Shown here: in pieces, positions 8,201 to 15,689 of the stretch
Layout of the letters: every line of letters starts with the position of its first letter
How positions within the stretch are numbered: position 1 is the stretch's first letter
Source: an uncultured bacterium
GTDB lineage: Bacteria; Verrucomicrobiota; Kiritimatiellia; RFP12; UBA1067
Direction of reading: 5' to 3'
DNA: 43,323 bases
Assembly: GCA_902799955.1 (NCBI GenBank)
Contig: CADCCQ010000038.1
Location: 1 to 43,323, forward strand
The notes under the pieces: model-generated
Database searches by the model: none
What the model was told of the DNA's origin: nothing
What the model saw: the letters and a program-made list of their open reading frames with translations, nothing else
Translations under genes and position numbers: made by a program

Positions 8201-8417
8201 AAAGGCTGCACAAGCCGTTCTCGACGCCCGCGCCGCGCATCCGAACGCGACGCTTGCCGACCTCTACGACCCGCTCACGATGCCGCCGGACCTGGTGAAG
8301 GCCCACGCGCACCTCGACGCGCTCGTTGACAAGGCATACGGCCTTTCGCCGTCCTGCACCGACGCCGATCGCGTCGCCCACCTCTTCAAGCTCTACGCGG
8401 AGAAGGTCAATGGGTGA
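5259..8417 (+). CDS. MmeI-like single-chain restriction-modification enzyme (type IIL/IIG) with repeat insertions
   Basis: A 1052-residue protein joining nuclease, methyltransferase and target recognition in one chain, as in MmeI-type enzymes that cut at a distance and methylate adenine. The N-terminal PD-(D/E)XK site is GYADCLWQGKILVEMKSRG (D64, E74, K76). The methyltransferase SAM motif I is FLDPACGCGNF (D414-F422) and motif IV is NPPF (563-566). The C-terminal ADLYDPLTMPPDL and AYGLSP...VAHLFKLYAEKV are typical of the family. Against homologues as I recall them, six stretches have no counterpart: about residues 96-127, 363-385, 525-556, 673-706, 770-776 and 936-979. Each coincides with a DNA palindrome and keeps the frame. 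Without them it would be about 880 residues, near family size. Catalytic motifs are untouched, so it may still be functional. Confidence 0.93.
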   Translation: MKSWNEIRKAATAFSKRWKDAYDEKSQAQSFLKEFFAVFGVDAVTVATFEHRVKFADGSQGYADCLWQGKILVEMKSRGKDLDAAFQQAMEYVRNLGNVTNVKMLPITNANSQLGTGNIGSTGNISQLPRAIVVSDFARVRFYDLAHDAVLTEFALKDFRKFVTLFGYMIGADDGGEIREQDPVNRKATEQMARLHDAMKSVGYTGHPLEVYLVRLLFCLFAEDTGIFKPEQLSHFIKCDSSPDGHDLAEKLASLFQTLNTAPERRLSILDESLAAFPYVNGGLFAESLPMAAFSAEMRKALLDCATLDWSKISPAIFGAMFQGVMDEKARHDLGAHYTSEENILKLIQPLFLDALRAEFNSLTGLTRFTGLEENPDNPVNPVRKNYATPRTLREKKVRLEKFHEKIASLTFLDPACGCGNFLLIAYRELRRLEMDVLEELHRDDPGQFLDISQLCKVGVSQFFGIEIEPFPAEIAKVALWLMDHLCNMEVADRFGQYFARIPIKDSPHIVCANALTMDWGSLLNVANVEMLPIANSNSQLETGNIGTGNTGNNSTFSYIFGNPPFLGRMQKSAEQQASIDRFFDYRDVDFVACWHAKAAEFSYLAAKNAKSTKVAFVSTNSITQGEQVAPLWRTLSKYGVEIDFAYRTFKWHNEAKGNAAVHCVIIGFHAKGGNVANVEMLPITSSNSQLKTGNIGTGNTSTLAKLTKTIYDPDGTVHHVEHINGYLMPAPDVLLESRSRPRCPCAPALTMGNMPLDGGNLIIEKEEYPQFANCEPDSLTVIKHLTGSKEYIQGLERWCLWLNDVEPSLIRSMPLVMERVAKCREWRLASKSADTRKHADTPALFREQKNPKTAIIIPSVSSEKRDYIPMGFIDDSTIVTNLAFIIPDATLYHFGILSSRMHMAWMRAVAGRLKSDYRYSKDIVYNNFIWPDVLGNNSNNDINNFDLKPGATAPGDKNAARLRGDDQKVVSGCPSCFQIEKAAQAVLDARAAHPNATLADLYDPLTMPPDLVKAHAHLDALVDKAYGLSPSCTDADRVAHLFKLYAEKVNG
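5545..5638. repeat. Repeat A copy 1, in frame inside the MmeI-like gene
   Basis: Palindromic element with arms TGTGAAAATGTTGCCA (5561-5576) and TGGCAACATTTCACA (5624-5638), filled with TTGCCAAT/ATTGG words. It encodes an insertion running VKMLPITNANSQLGTGNIG between the nuclease core and the following IVVSDF motif. Confidence 0.9.
6345..6411. repeat. Repeat B, in-frame palindrome in the MmeI-like gene
   Basis: TTGACAGGATTAACAAGATT is mirrored by AATCCTGATAATCCTGTTAA and TCCTGTCA, an imperfect long inverted repeat. It is inserted between the helical spacer and the methyltransferase domain and encodes TGLTRFTGLEENPDNPVNPV. Similar GATTAACAGG/CCTGTTAATC elements are common interspersed repeats in environmental bacteria. 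Confidence 0.85.
6831..6926. repeat. Repeat A copy 2, in frame inside the MmeI-like gene
   Basis: Arms TGTGGAAATGTTGCCA (6842-6857) and TGGCAACAATTCCACA (6911-6926) pair with one mismatch. It is inserted immediately before methyltransferase motif IV and encodes NVEMLPIANSNSQLETGNIG. Confidence 0.92.
7276..7375. repeat. Repeat A copy 3, in frame inside the MmeI-like gene
   Basis: Same unit and orientation as copy 2, with arms around TGTGGAAATGTTGCCA (from 7292) and TGGCAACACTTCCACATTGG. It encodes NVEMLPITSSNSQLKTGNIG, between the methyltransferase core and the target-recognition region. Confidence 0.92.
7567..7584. repeat. Repeat C, perfect 18-bp palindrome inside the MmeI-like gene
   Basis: CACAGTTTGCAAACTGTG is a perfect palindrome encoding QFANCE in a loop. 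Insertion is inferred from the lack of a counterpart in remembered homologues. Confidence 0.6.
8064..8193. repeat. Repeat D copy 1, nested palindrome in frame in the MmeI-like gene
   Basis: Outer arms GGAAACAACTCGAACAAC (8064-8081) and GTTGTCCGAGTTGTTTCC (8176-8193). Inside are TTGATC/GATCAA arms. Innermost are two hairpins, CCGGGCGC-AACC-GCGCCCGG (8106-8125) and CGCCGCGC-GGTT-GCGCGGCG (8135-8154), whose cores are reverse complements of one another. It encodes about 44 extra residues before the conserved C-terminal domain. Confidence 0.92.
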
Positions 8418-8446
8418 GGACTCCCCAACATTGGCTATCCAAAATA

Positions 8447-8455
8447 TGGTATAAT
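8447..8455 (+). promoter_or_regulatory. Extended -10 promoter of the ORF6N gene
   Basis: TGG-TATAAT (box 8450-8455) lies 24 bases before the ATG at 8480, with AGGAAC as ribosome binding site. It gives this gene a promoter separate from the MmeI-like gene upstream. Confidence 0.5.
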
Positions 8456-8479
8456 ATTCGCCGCTGAAGGAACTGTAAC

Positions 8480-9487
8480 ATGAACGATCTGACTGTCATC
8501 GAACCGGCAAACGCCGACGCCATCCGTGCGCGAATCCTAACGATTCGCGGCGTTCAGGTCATGCTCGACCGTGATCTCGCCGAACTATACGGAGTGCCGA
8601 CAAAACGCCTAAACGAGCAGGTCAAGCGCAATGCTAGACGTTTCCCCGCCAGTTTCATGTTCCAACTCACAAAAGAGGAGCTGGAGGATTGGAGGTCGCA
8701 GATTGCGACCTCCAATGACAACAGCGCCACAAAGGGGGCGAAACTCGTAACCTTGAATCATGAGGATTGGAGGTCGCAAATTGCGACCTCCAATTTGGCA
8801 CAGTATGCAAAGATGGGCGTTCGAAACAGACCCTACGCATTTACAGAACATGGTATAATCATGCTTGCAAGTGTCTTGAAAAGCGACATAGCCATAGACG
8901 TAAGCATAAGAATCACAAATGCGTTTGTCGCAATGCGCAAGGCGTTGTCATCCATTGCGCCGTTGATGGCTCGCATCGTTGAGGCAGAACGGCTTCAATT
9001 GGAGGAGAAGACTGCTCGGCTTGCCGATCAAGCCCGTAACGAGGAACGTTTCAAACTGATACTGGATGCGATGCAGGACAAGAAGTTTCCACCGCAGAAG
9101 GTATTCTACGACGGCCAGATATACGACGCTTTCGAGCAGATGAAGAAGTTCGTGCGCATGGCGAGGAGCGAGCTTGTCATCATCGACCCGTATTTTGCGG
9201 ATTGCGTTTTGCCGCTCATCGCGCAGAAGCGTCAGGGCGTGTCGGTTCTCGTGGTGAAGAACTCGCGGAACAGACTGCTTCACAATGTCGATGTGGCGCG
9301 GTTCAACGCGCAGTACGGCAACTCGCTCACGGTCAAGGTGTCCGACAAGTTCCACGACCGCTTCCTCGTCATCGACAAGACAACGCTCATTCACGTAGGC
9401 GCATCACTCAACCACCTTGGCAAGAAGTGCTTTGCATTCTCGTCGCTCGACAAGTCAAACATCCCGTTCATCATGGCGCGGATATGA
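8480..9487 (+). CDS. ORF6N domain protein with C-terminal PLD-like region
   Basis: A 335-residue protein. Residues about 10-150 form the ORF6N (KilA-N-related, phage-derived DNA-binding) domain: ILTIRGVQVMLDRDLAELYG, RNARRFPASFMFQLT, RPYAFTEHGIIMLASVL. A helical linker follows, then a region with SELVIIDPYFADCVLPL, GVSVLVVKNS and KFHDRFLVIDK that resembles a degenerate phospholipase-D-like fold (HDRFLVID for HxKxxxxD). The protein often accompanies mobile or defence genes; its activity is unknown. Oddity: the segment DWRSQIATSN occurs twice, about 25 residues apart, each coded by a 29-bp palindrome, where homologues have one such segment. It lies 62 bases after the MmeI-like gene but has its own promoter. 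Confidence 0.88.
   Translation: MNDLTVIEPANADAIRARILTIRGVQVMLDRDLAELYGVPTKRLNEQVKRNARRFPASFMFQLTKEELEDWRSQIATSNDNSATKGAKLVTLNHEDWRSQIATSNLAQYAKMGVRNRPYAFTEHGIIMLASVLKSDIAIDVSIRITNAFVAMRKALSSIAPLMARIVEAERLQLEEKTARLADQARNEERFKLILDAMQDKKFPPQKVFYDGQIYDAFEQMKKFVRMARSELVIIDPYFADCVLPLIAQKRQGVSVLVVKNSRNRLLHNVDVARFNAQYGNSLTVKVSDKFHDRFLVIDKTTLIHVGASLNHLGKKCFAFSSLDKSNIPFIMARI
8688..8716. repeat. Repeat E copy 1, palindrome inside ORF6N
   Basis: ATTGGAGGTCGCA and TTGCGACCTCCAAT form a near-perfect 29-bp palindrome coding for WRSQIATSN. Confidence 0.92.
8766..8794. repeat. Repeat E copy 2, palindrome inside ORF6N
   Basis: Same 29-bp palindrome as copy 1 with a single central base different (AAATT for AGATT), in the same reading frame. 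Confidence 0.92.
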
Positions 9488-9500
9488 CCGCGTCGTACTT

Positions 9501-9560
9501 GCACCCCTCTAGCGACATTGCTTCGCAATGCTCGCTTCGCTCGGGGGATATGCCTATGGC
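9501..9560. repeat. Repeat G copy 1
   Basis: These 60 bases match 21801-21860 at 56 positions. The unit contains CATTGC-TTC-GCAATG and GCTCGCTTCGCTCG hairpins. It ends exactly where the MmeI-like 3' fragment begins and overlaps its first four codons. Confidence 0.93.
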
Positions 9561-9650
9561 CTCGCGCCCGACACGCCCGAACCCGAAATCGTCGCCCACC
9601 TTTTCAAGCTCTACGCCGAAAAGGTGAAGGGTTTTGATAATCCGGCCTGA
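9549..9650 (+). pseudogene. 3'-end fragment of a second MmeI-like gene
   Basis: Reading from 9549 to the TGA at 9648-9650 gives YAYGLAPDTPEPEIVAHLFK followed by LYAEKVKG. It aligns with the C-terminus of the intact enzyme (KAYGLSPSCTDADRVAHLFK, LYAEKVNG). There is no start codon or upstream coding match, since repeat G adjoins it. It is a stranded tail of a lost paralogue or an ectopic copy; its last residues FDNPA differ from the intact gene. Confidence 0.85.
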
Positions 9651-9657
9651 AAACTCA

Positions 9658-9678
9658 CCCGCCGCGCTGAGCGGCGGG
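9658..9678. terminator. GC-rich hairpin after the 3' fragment
   Basis: CCCGCCGC-GCTGA-GCGGCGGG, just after the TGA of the fragment. There is no clean T-run, so termination is plausible but unproven. Confidence 0.4.
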
Positions 9679-9731
9679 CGTTATGGTTATGTGGAGAGGA
9701 GGATTGATCATGCCTCCGTTATTTACTTGTT

Positions 9732-10589
9732 TCACACAGCATTGACGTCATGCCCGAATACGGACAGTCCATTCGGATAACACGCCACCTCAAAGCACTT
9801 GCCGCTTTCGGCCAGCGAGCGCAGCGTGTAGTAGCTGACGCCGTTCATGCAGTTTCTGCCGCCTGCGTGCTCGTGTCCGGCGAACACGCCGATCACCTTG
9901 CGCGACTTCTCGATGATCCGACGCACCTCCGCCGCGTTCTTGACGAAATACGAACCCGTCCCGTCGAGCCGCTGATGGCAGAAGACGACCACTGGGCCTG
10001 ACGCGGCGGCGAGTTCCGTCTCTAACCAGGCGCGTTCCGCTGGCGGAATGTACGCCACGCTCCATGTCCAGTTTCCCCGCGAGTAAGGGTCGGAGTCGGA
10101 ATCGCTGTTGAAGTTCGCGTCAAGCACAATGAACTTCACCCCGCCACGCACAAACGAGTAATACCCATGCGCGACGGCGAACCCCGTGTTGGAAATGTGC
10201 GAGAAGAACTCGTCTTTCGTCAGCACGTCTGTATCGTGGTTACCCATCACGTGGTAGTGTGCGCCGGAGAATGCGGTGAACGCGGTCTCAATCTCGTCAA
10301 GCTTTGCAAGCGTGGCGGACGCCGATCCAGAATCGTCCTTGAAATCGCCCAACTCGATGATGAAGTCGAGTCCGCGCCCTTCCAGCCGCGTGACGGCGGC
10401 CTGAAGCTTCGCAAGCGCCCCCCGGTAGTCAACATTTCCAGACTGTGCCCTGTCGGCGTAATGCACGTCCGTCACCACGCCAAACCGCACAAGCGGCGTT
10501 TCGCCCCCTTGGTAGGGCGCGGCCTCCGGACGCGCCGCCATCGCGCCCGCAAACGCCCCAGCTCCCAAAATGAACTCCTTCCTCGTCAT
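9732..10589 (-). CDS. Exported calcineurin-like metallophosphoesterase
   Basis: A 285-residue metallophosphatase of the calcineurin-like family. Metal-binding motifs appear in order: TDVHYAD, ELGDFKDD, MGNHDTD, VVFCHQRLDG and FAGHEHAGG. The catalytic set therefore looks complete. The N-terminus TRKEFILGAGAFAGAMAA is a Tat-like or Sec signal, so it acts outside the cytoplasm. The substrate is unknown; homologues are phosphodiesterases or phosphatases. I chose the ATG at 10589 over the in-frame TTG at 10607 because it starts the signal peptide directly. It follows surf1 by 39 bases on the same strand and could be co-transcribed with it. Confidence 0.92.
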   Translation of the reverse strand: MTRKEFILGAGAFAGAMAARPEAAPYQGGETPLVRFGVVTDVHYADRAQSGNVDYRGALAKLQAAVTRLEGRGLDFIIELGDFKDDSGSASATLAKLDEIETAFTAFSGAHYHVMGNHDTDVLTKDEFFSHISNTGFAVAHGYYSFVRGGVKFIVLDANFNSDSDSDPYSRGNWTWSVAYIPPAERAWLETELAAASGPVVVFCHQRLDGTGSYFVKNAAEVRRIIEKSRKVIGVFAGHEHAGGRNCMNGVSYYTLRSLAESGKCFEVACYPNGLSVFGHDVNAV

Positions 10590-10600
10590 CTGCGTTTCCA

Positions 10601-10628
10601 CTAACAACTAGCCACTAACCACTAGCCC
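10601..10628. repeat. Short CTAGCCACTAACCACTAGCC repeat between genes
   Basis: The whole space between surf1 and the phosphoesterase is made of CTAAC/CTAGCC words with an internal palindromic feel. It looks like another small interspersed repeat. No second copy was found in this window. Confidence 0.4.
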
Positions 10629-13600
10629 CTATCTCACGATCATCATCGTGCCGCCGGAGCCGGTGATGTAGGCGACGAGGCCGGTGGGCGGATTGCCGTC
10701 GTCAACCTCGGAATCCGTGCCGCCGTACGTCCACACGAGACGCACGCGCCTGGCGTTGCCGGGGGCGAGTTCGCATCGGCCAACGGTGATGCCCGTCGGC
10801 CACGAGATGAGCGGCACCTTGAACGGGGTTCTCCTGTTCTTCCGCGCCGCGATAATCGCGCTCGACGGATTCACGCCGACGACAAGCGTCGCACGGACGT
10901 TCGGGCTGTCTGCAGTTGAACCGGCGAATGGATCGGCAGATACAGTTCCTTTCAGCGGCGCTGTTGACCACCCTTCCGCCGGGATGTCGAAGACAACGTG
11001 AGAGGCAAGCGTATAGTCGGTTCCGTTCCAGCATCTGAGAAGCGCGCTCACGTTAACCTGCGGCGCAACGCCTCCGATCTCCAGCGTTCCGCCGCCCTTC
11101 CTTCCGTACTGTCCGATCATGAAATTCTGGATGTTGAGCGTACCATCAACGCGGACAACACCCTCATCGCCGACGCGCAAATACGTAATTTCGCCGTCCG
11201 TCGGCCAGCGCGACCCCGCGCCGATCTCCAACCGTCCCTCGTAGCCGGTGTTCTTCGTGTTGATCATATCAACTATCAGCGAGTTGATCGTCGCGCCGCC
11301 GCGCAGCGCGTATGTGGATGCGTTGCAGACATTAACCGCCGATGACGGCTGCTTCTTCTGCAAACTCACGCCATCGAATACGATCGTCTGGTTCAACGCC
11401 ACTCCCGTCGTGTTTCCAGCGATCGCGAAACCGCCCGGCTTGAGCGTCGTGGCGTTGGAGGCATTGAAGAACTCCACGGATAGTCCCGGTGCGTCTATGC
11501 CGAGCCTGTTCACCTCAACAAGTCCATCCGGCATTGTCACGCGAGAGGTTGATCCCGTCGGGAAGAACACGGAAGACGTGGCCGTGGGTATCCCAATACA
11601 GTTGCCGGGGCGTTCGCTTGCCCAGTGCGCCGAATTCGTCCAGTCGCCGTTCCAGTCGCCGTCAACCGGCTGCCACGTGTAGGTACAGTCGTCGATAGGC
11701 GTGACCGTCCGTGTGCCGGACTTGTCCGTCCAGACGCACGTTCCACCCACCGCGCTCGTATAGACGTTGGAAACCGCGATACGGCAATAGACCGCCTGGT
11801 TCCACACGTCGCCCGCGTCGAAGGTCGTCGAATACTCATGGGACTCCGCCGTGTCGTTTGCCGGAATCGCGGCGAACGCGATGGTGTTCGTGACGTTGCC
11901 GCCCTCGACCCACCACTCGAAGGAGGGATACGTGTCGCCGAGTCCGAGCGACGCAACGGACGCCGTGGCGGACACGCGCTGACCAATCACGGAGATGGCC
12001 GACACCGCGCCGGCCTTGCTCGCGTAATCCGACGCCACGCCAACGCCGTTCGTCGGCACGGTGTAGGAATAGACTGCGGCGGGCGCTGCGCTGCCATCAC
12101 CCGCGATGAACGCGCCGGCGCCGGAGATGTTGCCGTGGAAGTGTCCGCTCACGCGGTCGTAGAGGCCCGCCTCGCCGTTCTTCACGCACGGCGCGAAGTC
12201 GCGCACGAGCGTGCCGTTGTGCGTGATGGAGCAGGCGTAGAGACGCGCCATCGCGACGTTGTCAACGCTCGAGTTCGCGCAGTTGCGGCAGAACAGGTAG
12301 AGCGGCGCCATCGCGTTGACGGGATTTGCCGCCAAGGCAAGCTCGCCCGCAAGCGCGAATGCGCCGCCATCTTCACTTACGTACGATGTCTGCGAACCGT
12401 ATGCAAACGACACACGCATACGGTAATCGACGTTCTGTTTCGCGGCGATTCCCTTGTTGTTACCCGAACCATTGAAATAAAGCGCAAACACATTTCCGCT
12501 GGCGCACTGCACCACCGTGTAGCGTCCTTGGATTGTCGGACCGTAGGAACCGAGCATGAACCACTCTGACGGCGGCTTCAGGCTGCGGAACGAGATGTCG
12601 TACTCGTCGTCGAACGAGCCGATCCAGCCCGTGTCGATCCATTCGCGACCGGTCGATTCGATGTACGGAACGCCCGTCACGCCCGGGAGCGAATCGCCCT
12701 CCGCCACGAGATAGAAGCGGTATTTGAACGCGCCCGTGACGAGTCCGGCGGGAAGGTTGTATTCAAGCGAGTTTTCACCTGGCGCGACCGTCCCGACAAC
12801 GACGCAGTTCTCCCACGACGAGAGCTCAACGTCTCCCTCCTCCGCGCCGTAGGCGAGAACGAGGCGGCACGTCTCGTTCTGCACAGCCGCCCCGAAGTCG
12901 AGCGTGCAGCACAGCGTCTCGCCGCCTGCGCTCTCCACCACTTCGCGGAGCGCCACCGTGCGGTACGCGCCCTGCGTGGTGAACGTGCCGGACGCGATCT
13001 CCTCGCCATTCGCCGTCACGCGCCAGAAGTACGCCGTGTTCGAGGAAAGTCCGGCAATCGTCAAGTCCCTGCTCGCGCCCGGGGCCATCGCCGCATCGAC
13101 GACGACGCTTGACCCGTATTCCGAAGTCGTGCCGTATTCGAAGACGACGTTCGCCGTTGCCGCCGCGCCGGCGGAGCCGAGCGACACGGTGAAGTCCGCC
13201 GTCGTCGCGTATGCGCCGCGAAGCGCAACCGTGCCGGAGGCGACCTGGACGAGATAGACCGCCGAACTTGTCGCCACGGCACCCGGCTCGCCGCCAGTTC
13301 CGGGAATCGCCGCGCCGTAGAGGAACGCGCCCGCGCCGGAGATGTTCCAGTGGCACGTCCCGTTCACGCGCTCGTAGAGCCCCGCCTCGCCGTTCTTCAC
13401 CACCGGCACGAATTCACGTACGAGGCTGTCGCCGTTCGTGATCTTTATGGAATAGAGGCGTGCGGTACATTTCTGGTCGGCGCTGTTGCTGTCTCCGCGG
13501 TGACGGGCAAAGATGTAGCTCGACACGTTGCAGAGCGGAGCCGAGGTGTCGTTCTTTTGGATGTTGATGGTCAACGTTCCGCCCTGATGCCCGACCTTGG

Positions 13601-15530
13601 ACGTCTGCGATCCGTTCAGGAACTCCGTCTGCGTCGTGATGTCGGTTCCTAGCTCCAGATATTTCCCGCCTGCTCCCGAATAGGTGTTGTTGTAGGCAAG
13701 AGCGTAATAGAGCTTGTTGCGGGAGGAAGCTGTTGACGAGTTTCCGACCATCTGCATCTGAATGCGCTCGGTGAGGCCGCCAGTTCCGCACGCGCCCATG
13801 ATGATGTTGTCGGCGTCTTTCTGCACGGTGCGGTACGAAAGCGTATAGGTGTCGCCAAGGCGGTTGGTGTAGCAGGAATCGACGTATTCGCTGCCGGTCG
13901 ACTGTATCCACGCCACCTGCGCGTCGAACGGATACGGCACGTACTCCTTCAGGAAGAACCGCATCGCCGCCGCCGTATCGCCCCATCCGGGAACGGTCAC
14001 GTCGATCGTATTCGCGTCGCCGTCCACAAGGCACACGCGCTCGCAGTTCGCCCACGATTCTGGCGTATCGCCGCCGGGCGTTGCACCATACGCCACGAAG
14101 AGGACGTTCGTCGCGCCCGCCGCCTTTGAGATCACGGCCTCGATCACGCCGCCCGCCTTCTCCGCGCCGACCGCTACCGTGCGCCCTGTCGCACCCGCCG
14201 CGACGAACCAGAAGCCATACGTGCGCACGACGGCGTCGTTCTGCGAAAGCGTTAGGACGCCGTACTGGCGCGCACCCGCCGAAAGACCCGTCGCGGAAAA
14301 AGTCACTGCCGCGCCTTGCGTCCAGTTCGCGGAGACTTCCGCCGCCGCGCCAAGCAAATCGGGCGAATCGCCATACGCGAACGTCGCAGAAACGGCGGAG
14401 GCGGACTGCGCCAGCGTCGCAGAGAACGAGACCGCGCTCGTCGTCGCGGATGTCGTCGAGATGAGCGCGACGGGGCGAGCGGGAACGACGGACGACGAGG
14501 CGGCTTCCGTCACGCCGAGCAACTGCTCCTCGACAACCGGTCCCGCGACAAACGCGCCTGCGCCGGAAACGTTGCGGTGGAGGCGGTTGTTGATCCTTTC
14601 GTACAGCATCGCCTCGCCGTCCTTCACGCACGGAATGAAATCCAGTACGGGCGTGCCGTTGTGCGTTGCGTAGCAGGACCAGAGGCGCATGGCGCACGCA
14701 TTGTCCGTCGTGCCGCCCTGCGTGATGTCTGTCGATACGCTGCTTGTGTTACGAGCGAAGATGAAGAGCGATGCGGTCGTGTTCTTCGGTGCCGCCGTTG
14801 CGCCGGCAAGATAGGACGTCCTTGCCGTGTCATCAAGGTCGTCAAACCCCTTCGTGCTGGCCCACACGATCTGGTTCCCGCCCCCGGTCTTGATCTGCGT
14901 GTGCGTATAGACCTCCTCTCCGGAAACGACTTGACGCCTGTTGTTCGGGAACTTGTCGCCGTTGCTTGCCGCCGGATATCCAGAGTTCAACGCGCAGCCG
15001 AACTTGTTGTCGTCAAGATGAAGAGGCGCATAGCGATTGGAGTTGTAATACGTACCAATGGGAATCATGCCGCCGGAGAGCCACGCGAAGTGAAGCCAGT
15101 AGTGGTCTTCGGATTTGCCGACGTAGCCGGTGTTGATCCATTCCGCGCCGGTGGATTCGATCCACTCCACGCGGGTGTCGTACGGACGCGTCTCCTTCTC
15201 CACGAGGAAGAAGCGGAGCGCGCGCATTTCCGCGCCCCAGCCCTTCGGCGCGGCGAACGACCACGACGTCGTCTCGGCGTTCACCTCGCCAAGGACCTCA
15301 AAGTTGTAGTTGGTCCATGCGGCGTAGTTTGCGCCCTGGTCCGTCTCCGCCCACGCCGCGCAGAGGTACTGCGTGGAAGTGACGTTCAGCGCGAGCGAGA
15401 ACGACGTCTCAAGGCCGTTCGCGCCCAGCGTCGGCGTGACCGTGATTGAATCAGCCCACGTCGGCAGCGCCGCCGCGCAGAATGCCGCCGCCAAGATGGC
15501 GACGTTCCCAGTCAATTTTCTCATGTTCAT
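10629..15530 (-). CDS. Surf1: giant secreted surface protein with three LamG-like modules
   Basis: A 1633-residue secreted protein. A signal peptide (KLTGNVAILAAAFCAAALPTWA) is followed by three ~410-residue modules. Each has a WIESTG.EWINTG-type motif (near residues 122, 541, 955) and ends with GEAGLYERVNG...NISGAGAF, the concanavalin/LamG-like arrangement of bacterial surface proteins. Fibronectin-like spacers (AVSATFAYGDSPDL, SSNTAYFWRVTANGE) lie between them. From about residue 1290 (GDWNGDWTNSAHW) a beta-helical, autotransporter-like stretch runs to the C-terminus GGTMMIVR-stop. No beta-barrel, sortase or PEP-CTERM signal is visible. I chose the ATG at 15530 (AAGGGAACC upstream) over extended starts. 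The nearest upstream gene on this strand is the Rpn nuclease at 15999. The ligand is unknown. Confidence 0.88.
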   Translation of the reverse strand: MNMRKLTGNVAILAAAFCAAALPTWADSITVTPTLGANGLETSFSLALNVTSTQYLCAAWAETDQGANYAAWTNYNFEVLGEVNAETTSWSFAAPKGWGAEMRALRFFLVEKETRPYDTRVEWIESTGAEWINTGYVGKSEDHYWLHFAWLSGGMIPIGTYYNSNRYAPLHLDDNKFGCALNSGYPAASNGDKFPNNRRQVVSGEEVYTHTQIKTGGGNQIVWASTKGFDDLDDTARTSYLAGATAAPKNTTASLFIFARNTSSVSTDITQGGTTDNACAMRLWSCYATHNGTPVLDFIPCVKDGEAMLYERINNRLHRNVSGAGAFVAGPVVEEQLLGVTEAASSSVVPARPVALISTTSATTSAVSFSATLAQSASAVSATFAYGDSPDLLGAAAEVSANWTQGAAVTFSATGLSAGARQYGVLTLSQNDAVVRTYGFWFVAAGATGRTVAVGAEKAGGVIEAVISKAAGATNVLFVAYGATPGGDTPESWANCERVCLVDGDANTIDVTVPGWGDTAAAMRFFLKEYVPYPFDAQVAWIQSTGSEYVDSCYTNRLGDTYTLSYRTVQKDADNIIMGACGTGGLTERIQMQMVGNSSTASSRNKLYYALAYNNTYSGAGGKYLELGTDITTQTEFLNGSQTSKVGHQGGTLTINIQKNDTSAPLCNVSSYIFARHRGDSNSADQKCTARLYSIKITNGDSLVREFVPVVKNGEAGLYERVNGTCHWNISGAGAFLYGAAIPGTGGEPGAVATSSAVYLVQVASGTVALRGAYATTADFTVSLGSAGAAATANVVFEYGTTSEYGSSVVVDAAMAPGASRDLTIAGLSSNTAYFWRVTANGEEIASGTFTTQGAYRTVALREVVESAGGETLCCTLDFGAAVQNETCRLVLAYGAEEGDVELSSWENCVVVGTVAPGENSLEYNLPAGLVTGAFKYRFYLVAEGDSLPGVTGVPYIESTGREWIDTGWIGSFDDEYDISFRSLKPPSEWFMLGSYGPTIQGRYTVVQCASGNVFALYFNGSGNNKGIAAKQNVDYRMRVSFAYGSQTSYVSEDGGAFALAGELALAANPVNAMAPLYLFCRNCANSSVDNVAMARLYACSITHNGTLVRDFAPCVKNGEAGLYDRVSGHFHGNISGAGAFIAGDGSAAPAAVYSYTVPTNGVGVASDYASKAGAVSAISVIGQRVSATASVASLGLGDTYPSFEWWVEGGNVTNTIAFAAIPANDTAESHEYSTTFDAGDVWNQAVYCRIAVSNVYTSAVGGTCVWTDKSGTRTVTPIDDCTYTWQPVDGDWNGDWTNSAHWASERPGNCIGIPTATSSVFFPTGSTSRVTMPDGLVEVNRLGIDAPGLSVEFFNASNATTLKPGGFAIAGNTTGVALNQTIVFDGVSLQKKQPSSAVNVCNASTYALRGGATINSLIVDMINTKNTGYEGRLEIGAGSRWPTDGEITYLRVGDEGVVRVDGTLNIQNFMIGQYGRKGGGTLEIGGVAPQVNVSALLRCWNGTDYTLASHVVFDIPAEGWSTAPLKGTVSADPFAGSTADSPNVRATLVVGVNPSSAIIAARKNRRTPFKVPLISWPTGITVGRCELAPGNARRVRLVWTYGGTDSEVDDGNPPTGLVAYITGSGGTMMIVR

Positions 15531-15570
15531 TTTTTTTGGTTCCCTTTCTTGTTGCCTTTGTGGGCGGTTT

Positions 15571-15601
15571 GTTTGAAGTTGTTTGTTTGGAGTTTGAAGT
15601 T
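15571..15601. repeat. Short direct repeat upstream of surf1
   Basis: TTTGAAGTT at 15572-15580 and again at 15593-15601, separated by GTTTGTTTGGAG. It lies in the 5' region of surf1. Confidence 0.5.
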
Positions 15602-15689
15602 CAGAGACAGAAACACGCAAAGCGACTCGTCGCGCATGGTACGCGGCAAGTCGCCTCTGGAATGCCCGTTAGGGCGGCTCTGGAAATGT

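Noticed and set aside
8431..8455. TTGGCT as -35 of the ORF6N promoter
   Set aside because: It is only 13 bases from the TATAAT, too close for sigma-70. An extended -10 (TGG-TATAAT) is the better reading.
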